From positions 1-64,000 of the IMG/VR virus record IMGVR_UViG_3300023179_000017: 64,000 nt of DNA; one strand, given 5' to 3'. Origin of the DNA: a virus. Shown one piece after another: positions 36,511 through 43,581 of this stretch. The notes below the pieces were generated by a model. The model was not told the DNA's origin, did not search any database, and saw nothing but the letters and a program-made list of their open reading frames with translations. The position numbers and the translations under genes were made by a program. Position 1 is the first letter of the stretch. Each line of letters begins with the position of its first letter.

Positions 36511-37212
36511 ATGAAATACTTAATGGCCCTACTTATAGGGACTTTTGCGCTTTCTCCTGAATATCAAAAAGGCTACGAAGAAATCCACGGCACTGGCAAA
36601 TATACAAGGGCGCAGCTTGAAGAGGCGGAGCCTAAAATCAGAATGGCAGAACAAAATCTTCAAACGCTAGAAGACGTCGCTATTCAGTCGAACCTTGCTC
36701 TACGAACCATCTTCTCGGTTGCAGTTAAAAACCTACACCGAAAAGGATATACACGAACAGCAAGAGAAATCGAATCTGGCTGGGAAGAACGAGACGGCGA
36801 GATAGTCAGACTTGCCTATAGAGGTGAAAGAAACATCGGGGATTTTGAACCGCTATCGAAATGGCTTGCTGACGCATACGATAAAATCGAATCGAAGTTA
36901 GGATATCAACTATGCCTAGCGTTACGCCTGTCAGATATCAAAACCATCAACTTCGGTCTTGTCGTTGTATTTAGGCCATGTAAGTATGGCGAGGAAGAAT
37001 TTAAGAAGCATTTTATTCATGATGAAAAATACCGAGGGCTTGCTCCGGTAGTCGCCTACTGGACGACTATTGTGGCTTGTTCGTTTGGTACTTACGGGAT
37101 TGGATATTTCTTTATCTGCTCTCCGATAGGAATGATAGTGGAGCTTGGAGTAGATAAAAAAATAGCGCCGTATCTGGCCCCTAAAATTTATAATCTTGCT
37201 TGTGAGGAATAA
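36511..37212 (+). CDS. Exported or membrane protein of unknown function
   Basis: 233 residues. The N-terminus MKYLMALLIGTFALS is a plausible cleavable signal peptide. A charged helical region follows (about 20-110), then a hydrophobic stretch near residues 180-215 (VVAYWTTIVACSFGTYGIGYFFICSP). Ribosome site AAAGGTAAAA upstream. An exported phage protein beside the adhesin cluster could be an envelope-modifying or exclusion protein. No known domain recognised. It starts a four-gene string of small genes ending at 37912. Confidence 0.6.
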   Translation: MKYLMALLIGTFALSPEYQKGYEEIHGTGKYTRAQLEEAEPKIRMAEQNLQTLEDVAIQSNLALRTIFSVAVKNLHRKGYTRTAREIESGWEERDGEIVRLAYRGERNIGDFEPLSKWLADAYDKIESKLGYQLCLALRLSDIKTINFGLVVVFRPCKYGEEEFKKHFIHDEKYRGLAPVVAYWTTIVACSFGTYGIGYFFICSPIGMIVELGVDKKIAPYLAPKIYNLACEE

Positions 37213-37416
37213 ATGACAAGAGAACAATGTCTCGACAGACTCGATGCCATACAACGTGCATTAGAGTTTTTCAAAAACAAAGAAAACTACGAAATTGGCG
37301 AAGTCATAAGCTCGGTCGAAATGCGAGGAATAGAAACGGCCAAAGAAGCCTTAGACGAAGTTTTAAAACTAAGGCTTTATTTGGTATCGATTGCTTTTCC
37401 AGAAGGTAAACTGTGA
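37213..37416 (+). CDS. Small hypothetical protein
   Basis: 67 residues, helical, with alternating acidic and hydrophobic residues; no motif recognised. GAGGAA precedes its ATG, which directly abuts the previous stop. It overlaps the next small frame by TGATG. Coupled to its neighbours, it is probably expressed with them. Confidence 0.55.
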   Translation: MTREQCLDRLDAIQRALEFFKNKENYEIGEVISSVEMRGIETAKEALDEVLKLRLYLVSIAFPEGKL

Positions 37417-37511
37417 TGGACCCTATCGTAGTAGAGCTGTTCGCGCTTGGAGTTTTTATGGTTTTGGTAACGCTTATCATGGTTGCCATTTATGGGGAAT
37501 TTAAAAAATGA
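37416..37511 (+). CDS. 31-residue single-span membrane protein
   Basis: The frame MDPIVVELFALGVFMVLVTL... has one hydrophobic helix (about residues 5-27, ending MVAIYG) and a basic tail (GEFKK). It begins by TGATG overlap with the upstream gene and ends by ATGA overlap with the gene at 37508. Such exact coupling at both ends is strong evidence for translation despite its size. Function unknown. Confidence 0.55.
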   Translation: MDPIVVELFALGVFMVLVTLIMVAIYGEFKK

Positions 37512-37912
37512 AATACAAAATATTGAAAGACGGCCTTGTGCAAGGCGGGTCAGCTCAATACCTGTATGACGAAGACGGACAAATATTCTGGGAGGCGAGC
37601 ATTAAAGTGGGGATGGGTTTTTTAGCTAAAACCTATTCTAAAAAGGGTACCCTTCTTTTAGAGGACCCCGACTTAATGCTTTCTGAAAACCTAAAAGAAG
37701 GCATGGAGCATATCTTTGGCCCCGTCCTTATTAAAACCATTAAGCGTGGGGAAGACGGGCTTATGGAATGTCTCATCAGCGTCGAAGGCGGGGCTATAGA
37801 AGGTCCCGTCTTTGTCGACTACTCAGACCACTATATCAATCCTCGGCACGCTGAAATCGTAGCGAAGGTATCCGGCCTTACCCTAAATATTAAACTGGTG
37901 CCTGAAGAATGA
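37508..37912 (+). CDS. Hypothetical protein, 134 aa
   Basis: A soluble, mixed alpha/beta protein with acidic C-terminus (NIKLVPEE). Strand-like segments QYLYDEDGQIFWEASIKV and EGPVFVDYSDHYINPRHAE are the clearest landmarks; no catalytic or metal motif is evident. The rmlB promoter overlaps its last codons. Function not recognised. Confidence 0.5.
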   Translation: MKYKILKDGLVQGGSAQYLYDEDGQIFWEASIKVGMGFLAKTYSKKGTLLLEDPDLMLSENLKEGMEHIFGPVLIKTIKRGEDGLMECLISVEGGAIEGPVFVDYSDHYINPRHAEIVAKVSGLTLNIKLVPEE

Positions 37913-37918
37913 TATAAT
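37910..37918 (+). promoter_or_regulatory. Extended -10 promoter for the sugar operon
   Basis: TGATATAAT (TATAAT at 37913-37918), with a weak TTAAAC at 37890-37895 that is 17 bases upstream. The leader of about 26 bases contains GGGGGA before ATG 37951. It probably drives rmlB, rmlC and the aminotransferase as one transcript. Confidence 0.6.
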
Positions 37919-37950
37919 TCAAAAAACCTTAAATTTGGGGGAGCGTACAA

Positions 37951-38928
37951 ATGAAGTACATGGTCACCGGCGGTCACGGCTTTATTGGATCAAACCTTTG
38001 TAGGCTCCTTCTAGAACAAAATAAAGATATCGTTGTTGTCGATTCCCTCACCTACGCCTCAAACCAAGCCTACTTAAAGAATTGGGCCAAAGAGAATAAT
38101 AAAAAGTTTGAAGAAGAAATCCTAGATATCAGAGACCACGTTTCTGTCGCAAGGATGATGCAAAAACATAAGCCCGATGTCATTTTTCATTTAGCCGCTG
38201 AAAGCCATGTTTGCCGAAGCATCTCTGGGCCCAAAGACTTTGTCACAACAAACGTTCTAGGCACCTTTCATTTGATTGAAGAGTTTCGGCAGCTTTGGGG
38301 AGATAACGCTTCTAAAAAGTTTGTTCACGTTTCAACTGATGAGGTCTACGGGGAGCTTGAGCTAAACGAGCCGCCTTTTTGTGAATATACTCCAATCAAA
38401 CCTAGAAGCCCCTATTCCGCCACAAAAGCCGGAAGCGATCACATCGTCCAGTCTTACTTTCACACCTACGGTGTTTCGACCATCATTACGAATTGCTCGA
38501 ACAACTTTGGTCCCAACCAGCATAAAGAAAAACTAATTCCTGCAACCATTCAACGCCTTCATAGAAATAAACCTGTAAGGCTTTATGGCAACGGCCAGAA
38601 TATCCGCGACTGGCTCTGGGTGGAAGACCATGCAAGAGGCCTTATGCTTCTTGCTGAAAAAGGAACGCCTGGTCAAAAGTATTGCATTGGGGGTGAGTGT
38701 GAAAAAACTAACCTCCAAATTATCAACGCTGTCTTTGACGCTATGGCTACAAGATTTGGAAAATTAGAACTTACTATTGAATTTACAAACGACAGGCCGA
38801 CAGATGATAAAAGATATGCTATTAATTGCGACAGACTAAAAGCACTGGGCTGGGCCCCGTCCAGCAATTTAAAAGAAAATCTCTTGAAGACAGTCGATTA
38901 TTATTTGGTAGAATTTAAACGGGGTTGA
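37951..38928 (+). CDS. rmlB: dTDP-glucose 4,6-dehydratase
   Basis: 325 residues, the usual family length. The NAD-binding TGGHGFIG is at residues 6-13, the catalytic Thr-Asp-Glu at 129-131 (STDEVYG), and the Tyr-x3-Lys pair at Y155/K159 (PYSATKAG). NNFGP.QH.EKLIP and IRDWLWVEDHARG are also present. It converts dTDP-glucose to dTDP-4-keto-6-deoxyglucose. Differences from typical RmlB are Cys instead of Asp in HVCRS and DRPTDD for DRPGHD, which may affect substrate preference. It heads a rmlB-rmlC-degT string. RmlA and RmlD are not in the window, so dTDP-glucose is presumably taken from the host. Confidence 0.9.
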   Translation: MKYMVTGGHGFIGSNLCRLLLEQNKDIVVVDSLTYASNQAYLKNWAKENNKKFEEEILDIRDHVSVARMMQKHKPDVIFHLAAESHVCRSISGPKDFVTTNVLGTFHLIEEFRQLWGDNASKKFVHVSTDEVYGELELNEPPFCEYTPIKPRSPYSATKAGSDHIVQSYFHTYGVSTIITNCSNNFGPNQHKEKLIPATIQRLHRNKPVRLYGNGQNIRDWLWVEDHARGLMLLAEKGTPGQKYCIGGECEKTNLQIINAVFDAMATRFGKLELTIEFTNDRPTDDKRYAINCDRLKALGWAPSSNLKENLLKTVDYYLVEFKRG

Positions 38929-38976
38929 GTCAGCGCTTCATTTAACATTAACCGTGTTAAGAGAGAGCAAAGAACT

Positions 38977-39507
38977 ATGGAGTGCCGTGATACAACCCCA
39001 ATCATCAACTGCTACACACTCAAGAGAGAAGTCTACAACGACCCAAGAGGGCACTTCTCAGAGCTCTTTCGAGCTTGTGACTTCGATGAGAAGTTCGTCC
39101 AAAGAAACGTCTCCCTATCTAAAAAGAATGTTCTAAGAGGGATGCACACCATGACTAGGCAACCCCAAGGAAAGCTTGTGACCTGTGTCTATGGCAGTGT
39201 GTGGGATGTGGTTTTTGACGCAAGGCCCATGAGCCCCACCTTTATGAAAGGATATGCAATCGAGCTAGATCACAAGAAGCTAAACGCTATCTACGTGCCG
39301 CCAGGCTGCCTACACGGATTTTTCACGCTTTCAGATATCGCAGTCGTGGAGTATGATTGCACTACTTATTACCAACAAAAATTTGACGGGGGTGTTAAAT
39401 GGACTTCTTCGGAAATCAAAAAACTTTTTCCACCGAGTATCAATCCGGTTTTGAGTTCTAAAGATGATGGGCTTCCATCTCTTCAGGAATTTTTAAGATC
39501 AAAATGA
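38977..39507 (+). CDS. rmlC: dTDP-4-keto-6-deoxyglucose 3,5-epimerase, RmlC-type
   Basis: 176 residues. Catalytic His57 is in LRGMH, Lys66 in QGKLV, Tyr131/132 in the TTYY segment, and the partner Asp163 in LSSKD, all matching RmlC rather than the RGxHAH pattern of 3,4-ketoisomerases. The cupin barrel motifs PTFMKGYAIEL and VPPGCLHGF are present. Product would be dTDP-4-keto-L-rhamnose (or a mono-epimer). Its stop overlaps the next ATG by ATGA. There is no RmlD-like reductase after it; an aminotransferase takes that place. Confidence 0.85.
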   Translation: MECRDTTPIINCYTLKREVYNDPRGHFSELFRACDFDEKFVQRNVSLSKKNVLRGMHTMTRQPQGKLVTCVYGSVWDVVFDARPMSPTFMKGYAIELDHKKLNAIYVPPGCLHGFFTLSDIAVVEYDCTTYYQQKFDGGVKWTSSEIKKLFPPSINPVLSSKDDGLPSLQEFLRSK

Positions 39508-40541
39508 TACCACTTCTAAGACCAGATTTTCCAAGTCTTGATTTAGTAAACCAGTATTTTTCGTCTTGCTACGACAAGAAGATATTTACTAACTTTGGCT
39601 CCGTCTTTGATGAGTCCGTAAAACAACTTTCAAAACTAATGAACGGGGAAGCGCTTCCCTGCACTTCAGGAACGACAGCTATTCAAGCCGCTCTTTCTGT
39701 TATGTCAGCTAAAGGAAAAAGAGTCGCTATCCCAGACTACACCCACTCAGGAACGATGCTTGCTGTAATTGGCGCACAAGCTACTCCAGTTCTTTTTGCC
39801 GTCAATCCTAAAACTTGGGTCATTTCAATTGATGACTTAAAAGCAAACTTTGACCAATACGACATGGTCGTTGTGGTTTCTCCCTTTGGTTATGAAATTG
39901 ATTTCCAAGCTTTTGAAACATTATCGTATGAATTAAAAAAACCCATCGTTTACGACATGGCAGGATGCTTTGGGAGCTTCCCAGATACCATTAACCCCAG
40001 AGCTTATTCTTTTCATGCCACAAAAAACTTTGCGGTCGGTGAAGGGGGATGCCTTGTTCTTCCTGACACCAAAATGTGGGAGCACGCTAGAAAAATTATC
40101 AACTTTGGAACGAACCTAGACAGATCCCTTTTTAGTGATGTGGGCTTTAATGGAAAGGTAGATGAGCTTCGATGCGCTATTATTTTAGCTATGCTCCACG
40201 AAGAGAACTTGTCGAAAGTGTGGGCCAGGATCAAGAACAAAAAAGCAACGCTTCAGTTCTACCAAGAGCAACTAAAGGGGGTTGTACCTGAAGGAGAGAA
40301 ATACACTTCTCTTTGTGTGGTGGGCGGCGTTCCTGCTAAAGAGCTGGAAGAGCACTGCCTTAAAAACGACATCATTAGTAAATCCTACTACCCACTTCTT
40401 TCTAAGATGCCAGGTCTTGCGCACATCGAACGGGTAACTACGAGCGGCCCTGAAATGGAAAAGTGCCTTGCACTTCCGTCTGATGTTTCAATCGCGGAAG
40501 CTTACGAAGTCGTTGAGTGTATATCCGAGTATCGTCCTTAA
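39504..40541 (+). CDS. DegT/DnrJ-type sugar aminotransferase
   Basis: 345 residues. Pyridoxal-phosphate Lys174 lies in FHATKNFAVGEGG, and the ring-nitrogen Asp151 in YDMAGCFG. The early TSGTTAIQAAL motif binds phosphate. The family aminates keto-sugars on nucleotides (C3 or C4). Following RmlB and RmlC, the likely product is a dTDP-4-amino-4,6-dideoxy sugar, though C3 amination cannot be excluded from sequence. It ends tail-to-tail with the minus-strand acetyltransferase, the two stops sharing TTAA at 40538-40541. Confidence 0.85.
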   Translation: MIPLLRPDFPSLDLVNQYFSSCYDKKIFTNFGSVFDESVKQLSKLMNGEALPCTSGTTAIQAALSVMSAKGKRVAIPDYTHSGTMLAVIGAQATPVLFAVNPKTWVISIDDLKANFDQYDMVVVVSPFGYEIDFQAFETLSYELKKPIVYDMAGCFGSFPDTINPRAYSFHATKNFAVGEGGCLVLPDTKMWEHARKIINFGTNLDRSLFSDVGFNGKVDELRCAIILAMLHEENLSKVWARIKNKKATLQFYQEQLKGVVPEGEKYTSLCVVGGVPAKELEEHCLKNDIISKSYYPLLSKMPGLAHIERVTTSGPEMEKCLALPSDVSIAEAYEVVECISEYRP

Positions 40542-41086
40542 ACTAGTTCAAGAACGCCTTTTTTTCTTTCTTTCTTTTCTTCGGCAGGATTTCCCCAAGC
40601 AAACATCCAAGGAGATATCTTTTGATTAGCTCTGGTCTGGCTCATGGCCCCAAGAACCGAGCCCTCCCCAAAGTGGGTTCCCGGCATCACGCAACAGTGG
40701 GCTGTGATGTGGGAATGGTCTTCCATGACGATTGGGGCGTAATAGACATTGGTAAATTCTTTAGGGTTTTGAGGACCAATTAAGTAGTCCCCTGAGAAAT
40801 TATCAGAAGAGGAAATAAGGGTAGAACCAAAACTAATCGTGCAGTTATCGCCTATCCGAATCCCCCCGCCACAGGATAGGGTCACACGGGAGGCGATGTG
40901 GATATTGCTACCTATTTTTAAATATCCTTTTAAACAAAGTAGGATACAGCCAGCATCGATTCTAACATTACTACCTAGCTCAATCTGTTCAGCCCCCATG
41001 ACGATAACGCTTCTATCTACAAGGACTTTCTCCCCTATTCGTTTAAAACCACACAGAAAGAGTTCTTCTTTAGTTAAAAAGGCCAT
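40538..41086 (-). CDS. Left-handed-beta-helix acetyltransferase
   Basis: About 182 residues from ATG at 41086; an earlier possible start (41110) lacks a ribosome site. Hexapeptide repeats are clear: IELGSNVRIDAGC, LKIGSNIHIASRVT, IRIGDNCTISFGS, followed by IVMEDHSHITAHCCVMPG and the terminal WMFAWGNPAEE. The family O- or N-acetylates sugars; with the amino-sugar genes beside it, N-acetylation of a 4-amino- or 3-amino-deoxy sugar is likely. It is divergent from the glycosyltransferase at 41137, with only 50 bases between starts. Confidence 0.8.
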   Translation of the reverse strand: MAFLTKEELFLCGFKRIGEKVLVDRSVIVMGAEQIELGSNVRIDAGCILLCLKGYLKIGSNIHIASRVTLSCGGGIRIGDNCTISFGSTLISSSDNFSGDYLIGPQNPKEFTNVYYAPIVMEDHSHITAHCCVMPGTHFGEGSVLGAMSQTRANQKISPWMFAWGNPAEEKKERKKGVLELV

Positions 41087-41116
41087 AGGTAATCTATTTT
41101 GGTTACGCACCCTTAA

Positions 41117-41125
41117 TGGTATCTT
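41117..41125 (+). promoter_or_regulatory. Extended -10 promoter, near-leaderless glycosyltransferase
   Basis: TGGTATCTT (TATCTT at 41120-41125) is 11 bases before ATG 41137. The start site would be about 41132, leaving a leader of only about 4 bases and no room for a ribosome site. On the opposite strand, CAAAAT (41096-41101) sits 9 bases before the acetyltransferase ATG, suggesting a similar arrangement, less certain. Confidence 0.45.
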
Positions 41126-41136
41126 ATTTAGTATAT

Positions 41137-41874
41137 ATGAGCAAAATATGCGTAGTCACATTGGGGTTTATGAATTGGCGTGTAATGGCTAGTTCCTTTA
41201 AACAGCTTTATCAAACCAAGATTTTAAATTGGGAGCACCACGTTTTAGACCAGCACTACCCACTTAATGAAAAAGAAAACCGAGATAGCCTAAAGGCCAT
41301 GTGTAAGGACTACGGAGCTATCTTACATGACGCTGGAAAAAACTTAGGCCTCCACGAAGGGGTCAACTACTTAATTAGACAATCAAAACCAGATATCGTC
41401 ATTGGATATGACCCAGACTCTTTCCCCAATAGAATTTGCTGGGATGAAGCCCTGACCAAAGTCATTGATGAGAATGTGGTCTGGTCCACACTAGCAAACC
41501 CACGAACAATGGGAGATATTAAAGCAAGAGGATATACAGAGTTTACCTCTAATGGAGTAAAGCTCTGGAAGACCAAAACGGCCATTACAAACTCAGTTTG
41601 CGCTTGGTCCGTTCCTTGGTTAGAATCAGTAGGATTTGTTTCTGAATCTAGGCCGTTTTACGGGCATCTAGAAACTACCATGTTTGGTAGGCTAAAAAAC
41701 AAAAGTTGGGTTGTACTTCCTGAATACAGCGAATCTGATCACTTACGGCACGACCACGACAAAGACTACGCGCTCTACAAGTGGGCTCATGCCATCTTAA
41801 GAATCTGGGACGGTGACTTTAAAAGCTGGCTCGAAGCTGGAAAACCGCACGAAGAAAAAATAAAAATAAGTTAA
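41137..41874 (+). CDS. Glycosyltransferase, GT-A fold
   Basis: About 245 residues starting MSKICVVTLG. Residues 66-80 (AGKNLGLHEGVNYLI) and the DPDS at 92-95 (a DxD-type metal site) are the typical donor-binding elements of family 2-like transferases. The C-terminal half has CAWSVPWLESVGF and GHLETTMFGRL. It is the first of two glycosyltransferases bracketing the lysis genes and may use the amino-sugar nucleotide made upstream. An ATG 21 bases upstream lies on the promoter and is not preferred. Confidence 0.75.
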   Translation: MSKICVVTLGFMNWRVMASSFKQLYQTKILNWEHHVLDQHYPLNEKENRDSLKAMCKDYGAILHDAGKNLGLHEGVNYLIRQSKPDIVIGYDPDSFPNRICWDEALTKVIDENVVWSTLANPRTMGDIKARGYTEFTSNGVKLWKTKTAITNSVCAWSVPWLESVGFVSESRPFYGHLETTMFGRLKNKSWVVLPEYSESDHLRHDHDKDYALYKWAHAILRIWDGDFKSWLEAGKPHEEKIKIS

Positions 41875-41883
41875 GGAGAAAGC

Positions 41884-42225
41884 ATGAATCCTACACCCGA
41901 ACAATGGGGAACAGTTGTCGTTAATTTAACCAAGGGCGAACTGGGGATTTTAGCTGCTGTTGGAATTGCCGTTCAATTTTTGATGCTATTATTAAAAGGC
42001 CCCTTAGGAGAAAAAGCAGGTAAGTGGAGGCTTATGGCGGTCTCTGGGCTTACAATGGTGGGCTGTGTACTCGCTCTAAGAACGCAGGGAATGGACTGGG
42101 CGTCTATTTTAGCCCACTCTTCTACCCTTGCTGCATCACAAGTTTTTATTCATCAAATTTTTAAACAAAGCTCTGAACAGCCTGTTAATGAGGTGGCAGA
42201 GCCAAAAAGAAGAAAAAGAAAATGA
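41884..42225 (+). CDS. Holin-like membrane protein
   Basis: 113 residues. Hydrophobic segments lie at about residues 20-38 (GILAAVGIAVQFLMLLL), 50-66 (LMAVSGLTMVGCVLAL) and a weaker one at 72-92 ending VFIHQIF. The basic tail (EPKRRKRK) fits a holin C-terminus facing the cytosol. The ribosome site is AAGGAGAAAG. It is followed by the spanin-like pair and the amidase, giving a complete lysis cassette. A similar plan is seen in the protein at 55341. Confidence 0.6.
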   Translation: MNPTPEQWGTVVVNLTKGELGILAAVGIAVQFLMLLLKGPLGEKAGKWRLMAVSGLTMVGCVLALRTQGMDWASILAHSSTLAASQVFIHQIFKQSSEQPVNEVAEPKRRKRK

Positions 42226-42560
42226 ACGACTTATTTAAGGAGCTGGTTTTTGATGTGGTCATAAAAGAAGCGATTAGGCGTCTTTTTTTAGCAGTTCCGT
42301 TTCTAGAAATGGGGCCAATTGGATACATTGTAAGCCTTCTTTTGACCCGATTTGCTGATAGCCTTTATGAGTATCAAAAGACGGTTGTTCGGTTTTACAA
42401 GTTTGAGTTTGTTAATTCCAAGAATCAAAAACAATTTGATCAAGAAATGAAAAACTTGCAAACATTACAAAAAAACCCAAATGCCACACCAGAGGAAATA
42501 AATGAAGCCATTCAAAAAGCTAAAGAACGCTTGGCCGATCTTGTTCGTTATTCTAGCTAG
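42222..42560 (+). CDS. Inner-membrane spanin-like protein
   Basis: 112 residues, ATGA overlap with the holin-like gene. A hydrophobic region (about 20-47: LFLAVPFLEMGPIGYIVSLLLTRFA in parts) is followed by a long charged helix (about 50-108: QFDQEMKNLQTL, NEAIQKAKERLADL), the plan of Rz-type i-spanins. The last 58 bases overlap the lipoprotein gene in another frame, as in Rz/Rz1 pairs. The hydrophobic part is longer than a single span, which is unusual for Rz. Confidence 0.6.
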   Translation: MNDLFKELVFDVVIKEAIRRLFLAVPFLEMGPIGYIVSLLLTRFADSLYEYQKTVVRFYKFEFVNSKNQKQFDQEMKNLQTLQKNPNATPEEINEAIQKAKERLADLVRYSS

Positions 42561-42843
42561 TTGTTCAACAACTGTAACAATTCCTGATGTGGAGTGGTGC
42601 ACTTCTACTGGAAACCACGGGGCTATATGCCAGAACTCTTCTTCAGATACCAACCGTACCCTAACTGATAAAGAGTGGATTGATTTTTTAGAAAATGGGC
42701 CCGCACTTTGTACTTCTTCGAAAGACTTTTCAAGAATTAAGACTGCTATCCAGCAGCTCTGCAATGAAAACTCCAAATGCAAATTTGAGACGTTGAAGGC
42801 AACTTTTAAAAGGCTTGATAAACTTAGTTCTCGAAACCGTTAA
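42502..42843 (+). CDS. Outer-membrane lipoprotein, o-spanin-like
   Basis: 113 residues; AGAGGAA upstream of ATG 42502. Lipobox VILASC with Cys21 after a short signal. The mature part has several Cys (W-C, AIC, ALC, QLC, SKC) and an amphipathic C-terminus. Overlap with the i-spanin-like frame and the lysis context support the o-spanin role, but it is longer than lambda Rz1. Its last 20 bases overlap the end of the opposite-strand amidase. Confidence 0.65.
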   Translation: MKPFKKLKNAWPILFVILASCSTTVTIPDVEWCTSTGNHGAICQNSSSDTNRTLTDKEWIDFLENGPALCTSSKDFSRIKTAIQQLCNENSKCKFETLKATFKRLDKLSSRNR

Positions 42844-43555
42844 AGCCTTCTGCCAAATGCTCGACAGAGTAGAACTTAAGGCCATTTCTAAACATCTCCA
42901 TAGATAAGGACAGTGATCCACCAGGGCCAGTCTTTCCACCTCTTGGAAACACAGGACCACCCGAAACTTCGTGGTGTCCAAAAATGTTTTCTATTTTAAA
43001 CCTATCGTGCGGGTCGTTTGCTTGAAGCCAAACTAAAAGCGACCAGAGCGCTCTTTCTTGTTCGATACTAAACGTATGATAGTAGCCAGGCTCACATCCG
43101 TAAGAGCCTTCTACTTTTCTAACTTCATACTGGGGAACGATAATTCCGTTTTTATTTTTATAAAGGCCATTTCGGTGCGGCTCTACTTTTCCTGCCCCAC
43201 AAAGAGATATCCCGATGAGTTTTGAAGAGAGGCTCTTTCCTAACGACGGCCAGTAGCTTTGGCCGGCATGATATCCCCATTCATTTAAAGAGTGGGCTTG
43301 GACGAGTTTACCGTCCCTACTAATACACAAGAACGTATACTCATCAGATATACCAGCTTGCACAGCGTCGAGAGCGTCTTGAAGACCTTTCTGGCTTGAG
43401 CCTCCGGTTGCGTGAATAATAGCCCCTGCCGGATATCCGTCGGCGTAAAGTCCGCGGGTCGGCATTGTTTCACGTGGAACAATGGCTTTAGGGTGCCACA
43501 AAAACAAGTGCCCAGGCTCATCATCCGTAGGTCGATGCTTTTCTTTTTTCGACAT
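42824..43555 (-). CDS. N-acetylmuramoyl-L-alanine amidase (endolysin), Amidase_2 type
   Basis: 243 residues. The fold is marked by IIHATGG (zinc ligand His48), EWGYHAGQSYW, LIGISLCGAG and FGHHEVSGG (His194/195). It would cleave the amide between muramic acid and the peptide. At the usual third-ligand position (K-T-D/C-P-G) it has K208-T-G210-P-G, so Asp/Cys is replaced by Gly. It lies on the minus strand opposite the lysis genes. The start has no good ribosome site; upstream bases are TTAATTTTTTAAACT. Another Met (residue 31) would remove the conserved HLFLWHPKA. Confidence 0.8.
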   Translation of the reverse strand: MSKKEKHRPTDDEPGHLFLWHPKAIVPRETMPTRGLYADGYPAGAIIHATGGSSQKGLQDALDAVQAGISDEYTFLCISRDGKLVQAHSLNEWGYHAGQSYWPSLGKSLSSKLIGISLCGAGKVEPHRNGLYKNKNGIIVPQYEVRKVEGSYGCEPGYYHTFSIEQERALWSLLVWLQANDPHDRFKIENIFGHHEVSGGPVFPRGGKTGPGGSLSLSMEMFRNGLKFYSVEHLAEGFNGFEN

Positions 43556-43581
43556 AGTTTAAAAAATTAAACTAGCGCGAA

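Noticed and set aside
38977-39507. FdtA/QdtA-type 3,4-ketoisomerase
   Set aside because: The RGMH motif, Lys66 and LSSKD Asp163 match RmlC epimerases, while the RGxHAH motif of ketoisomerases is absent.
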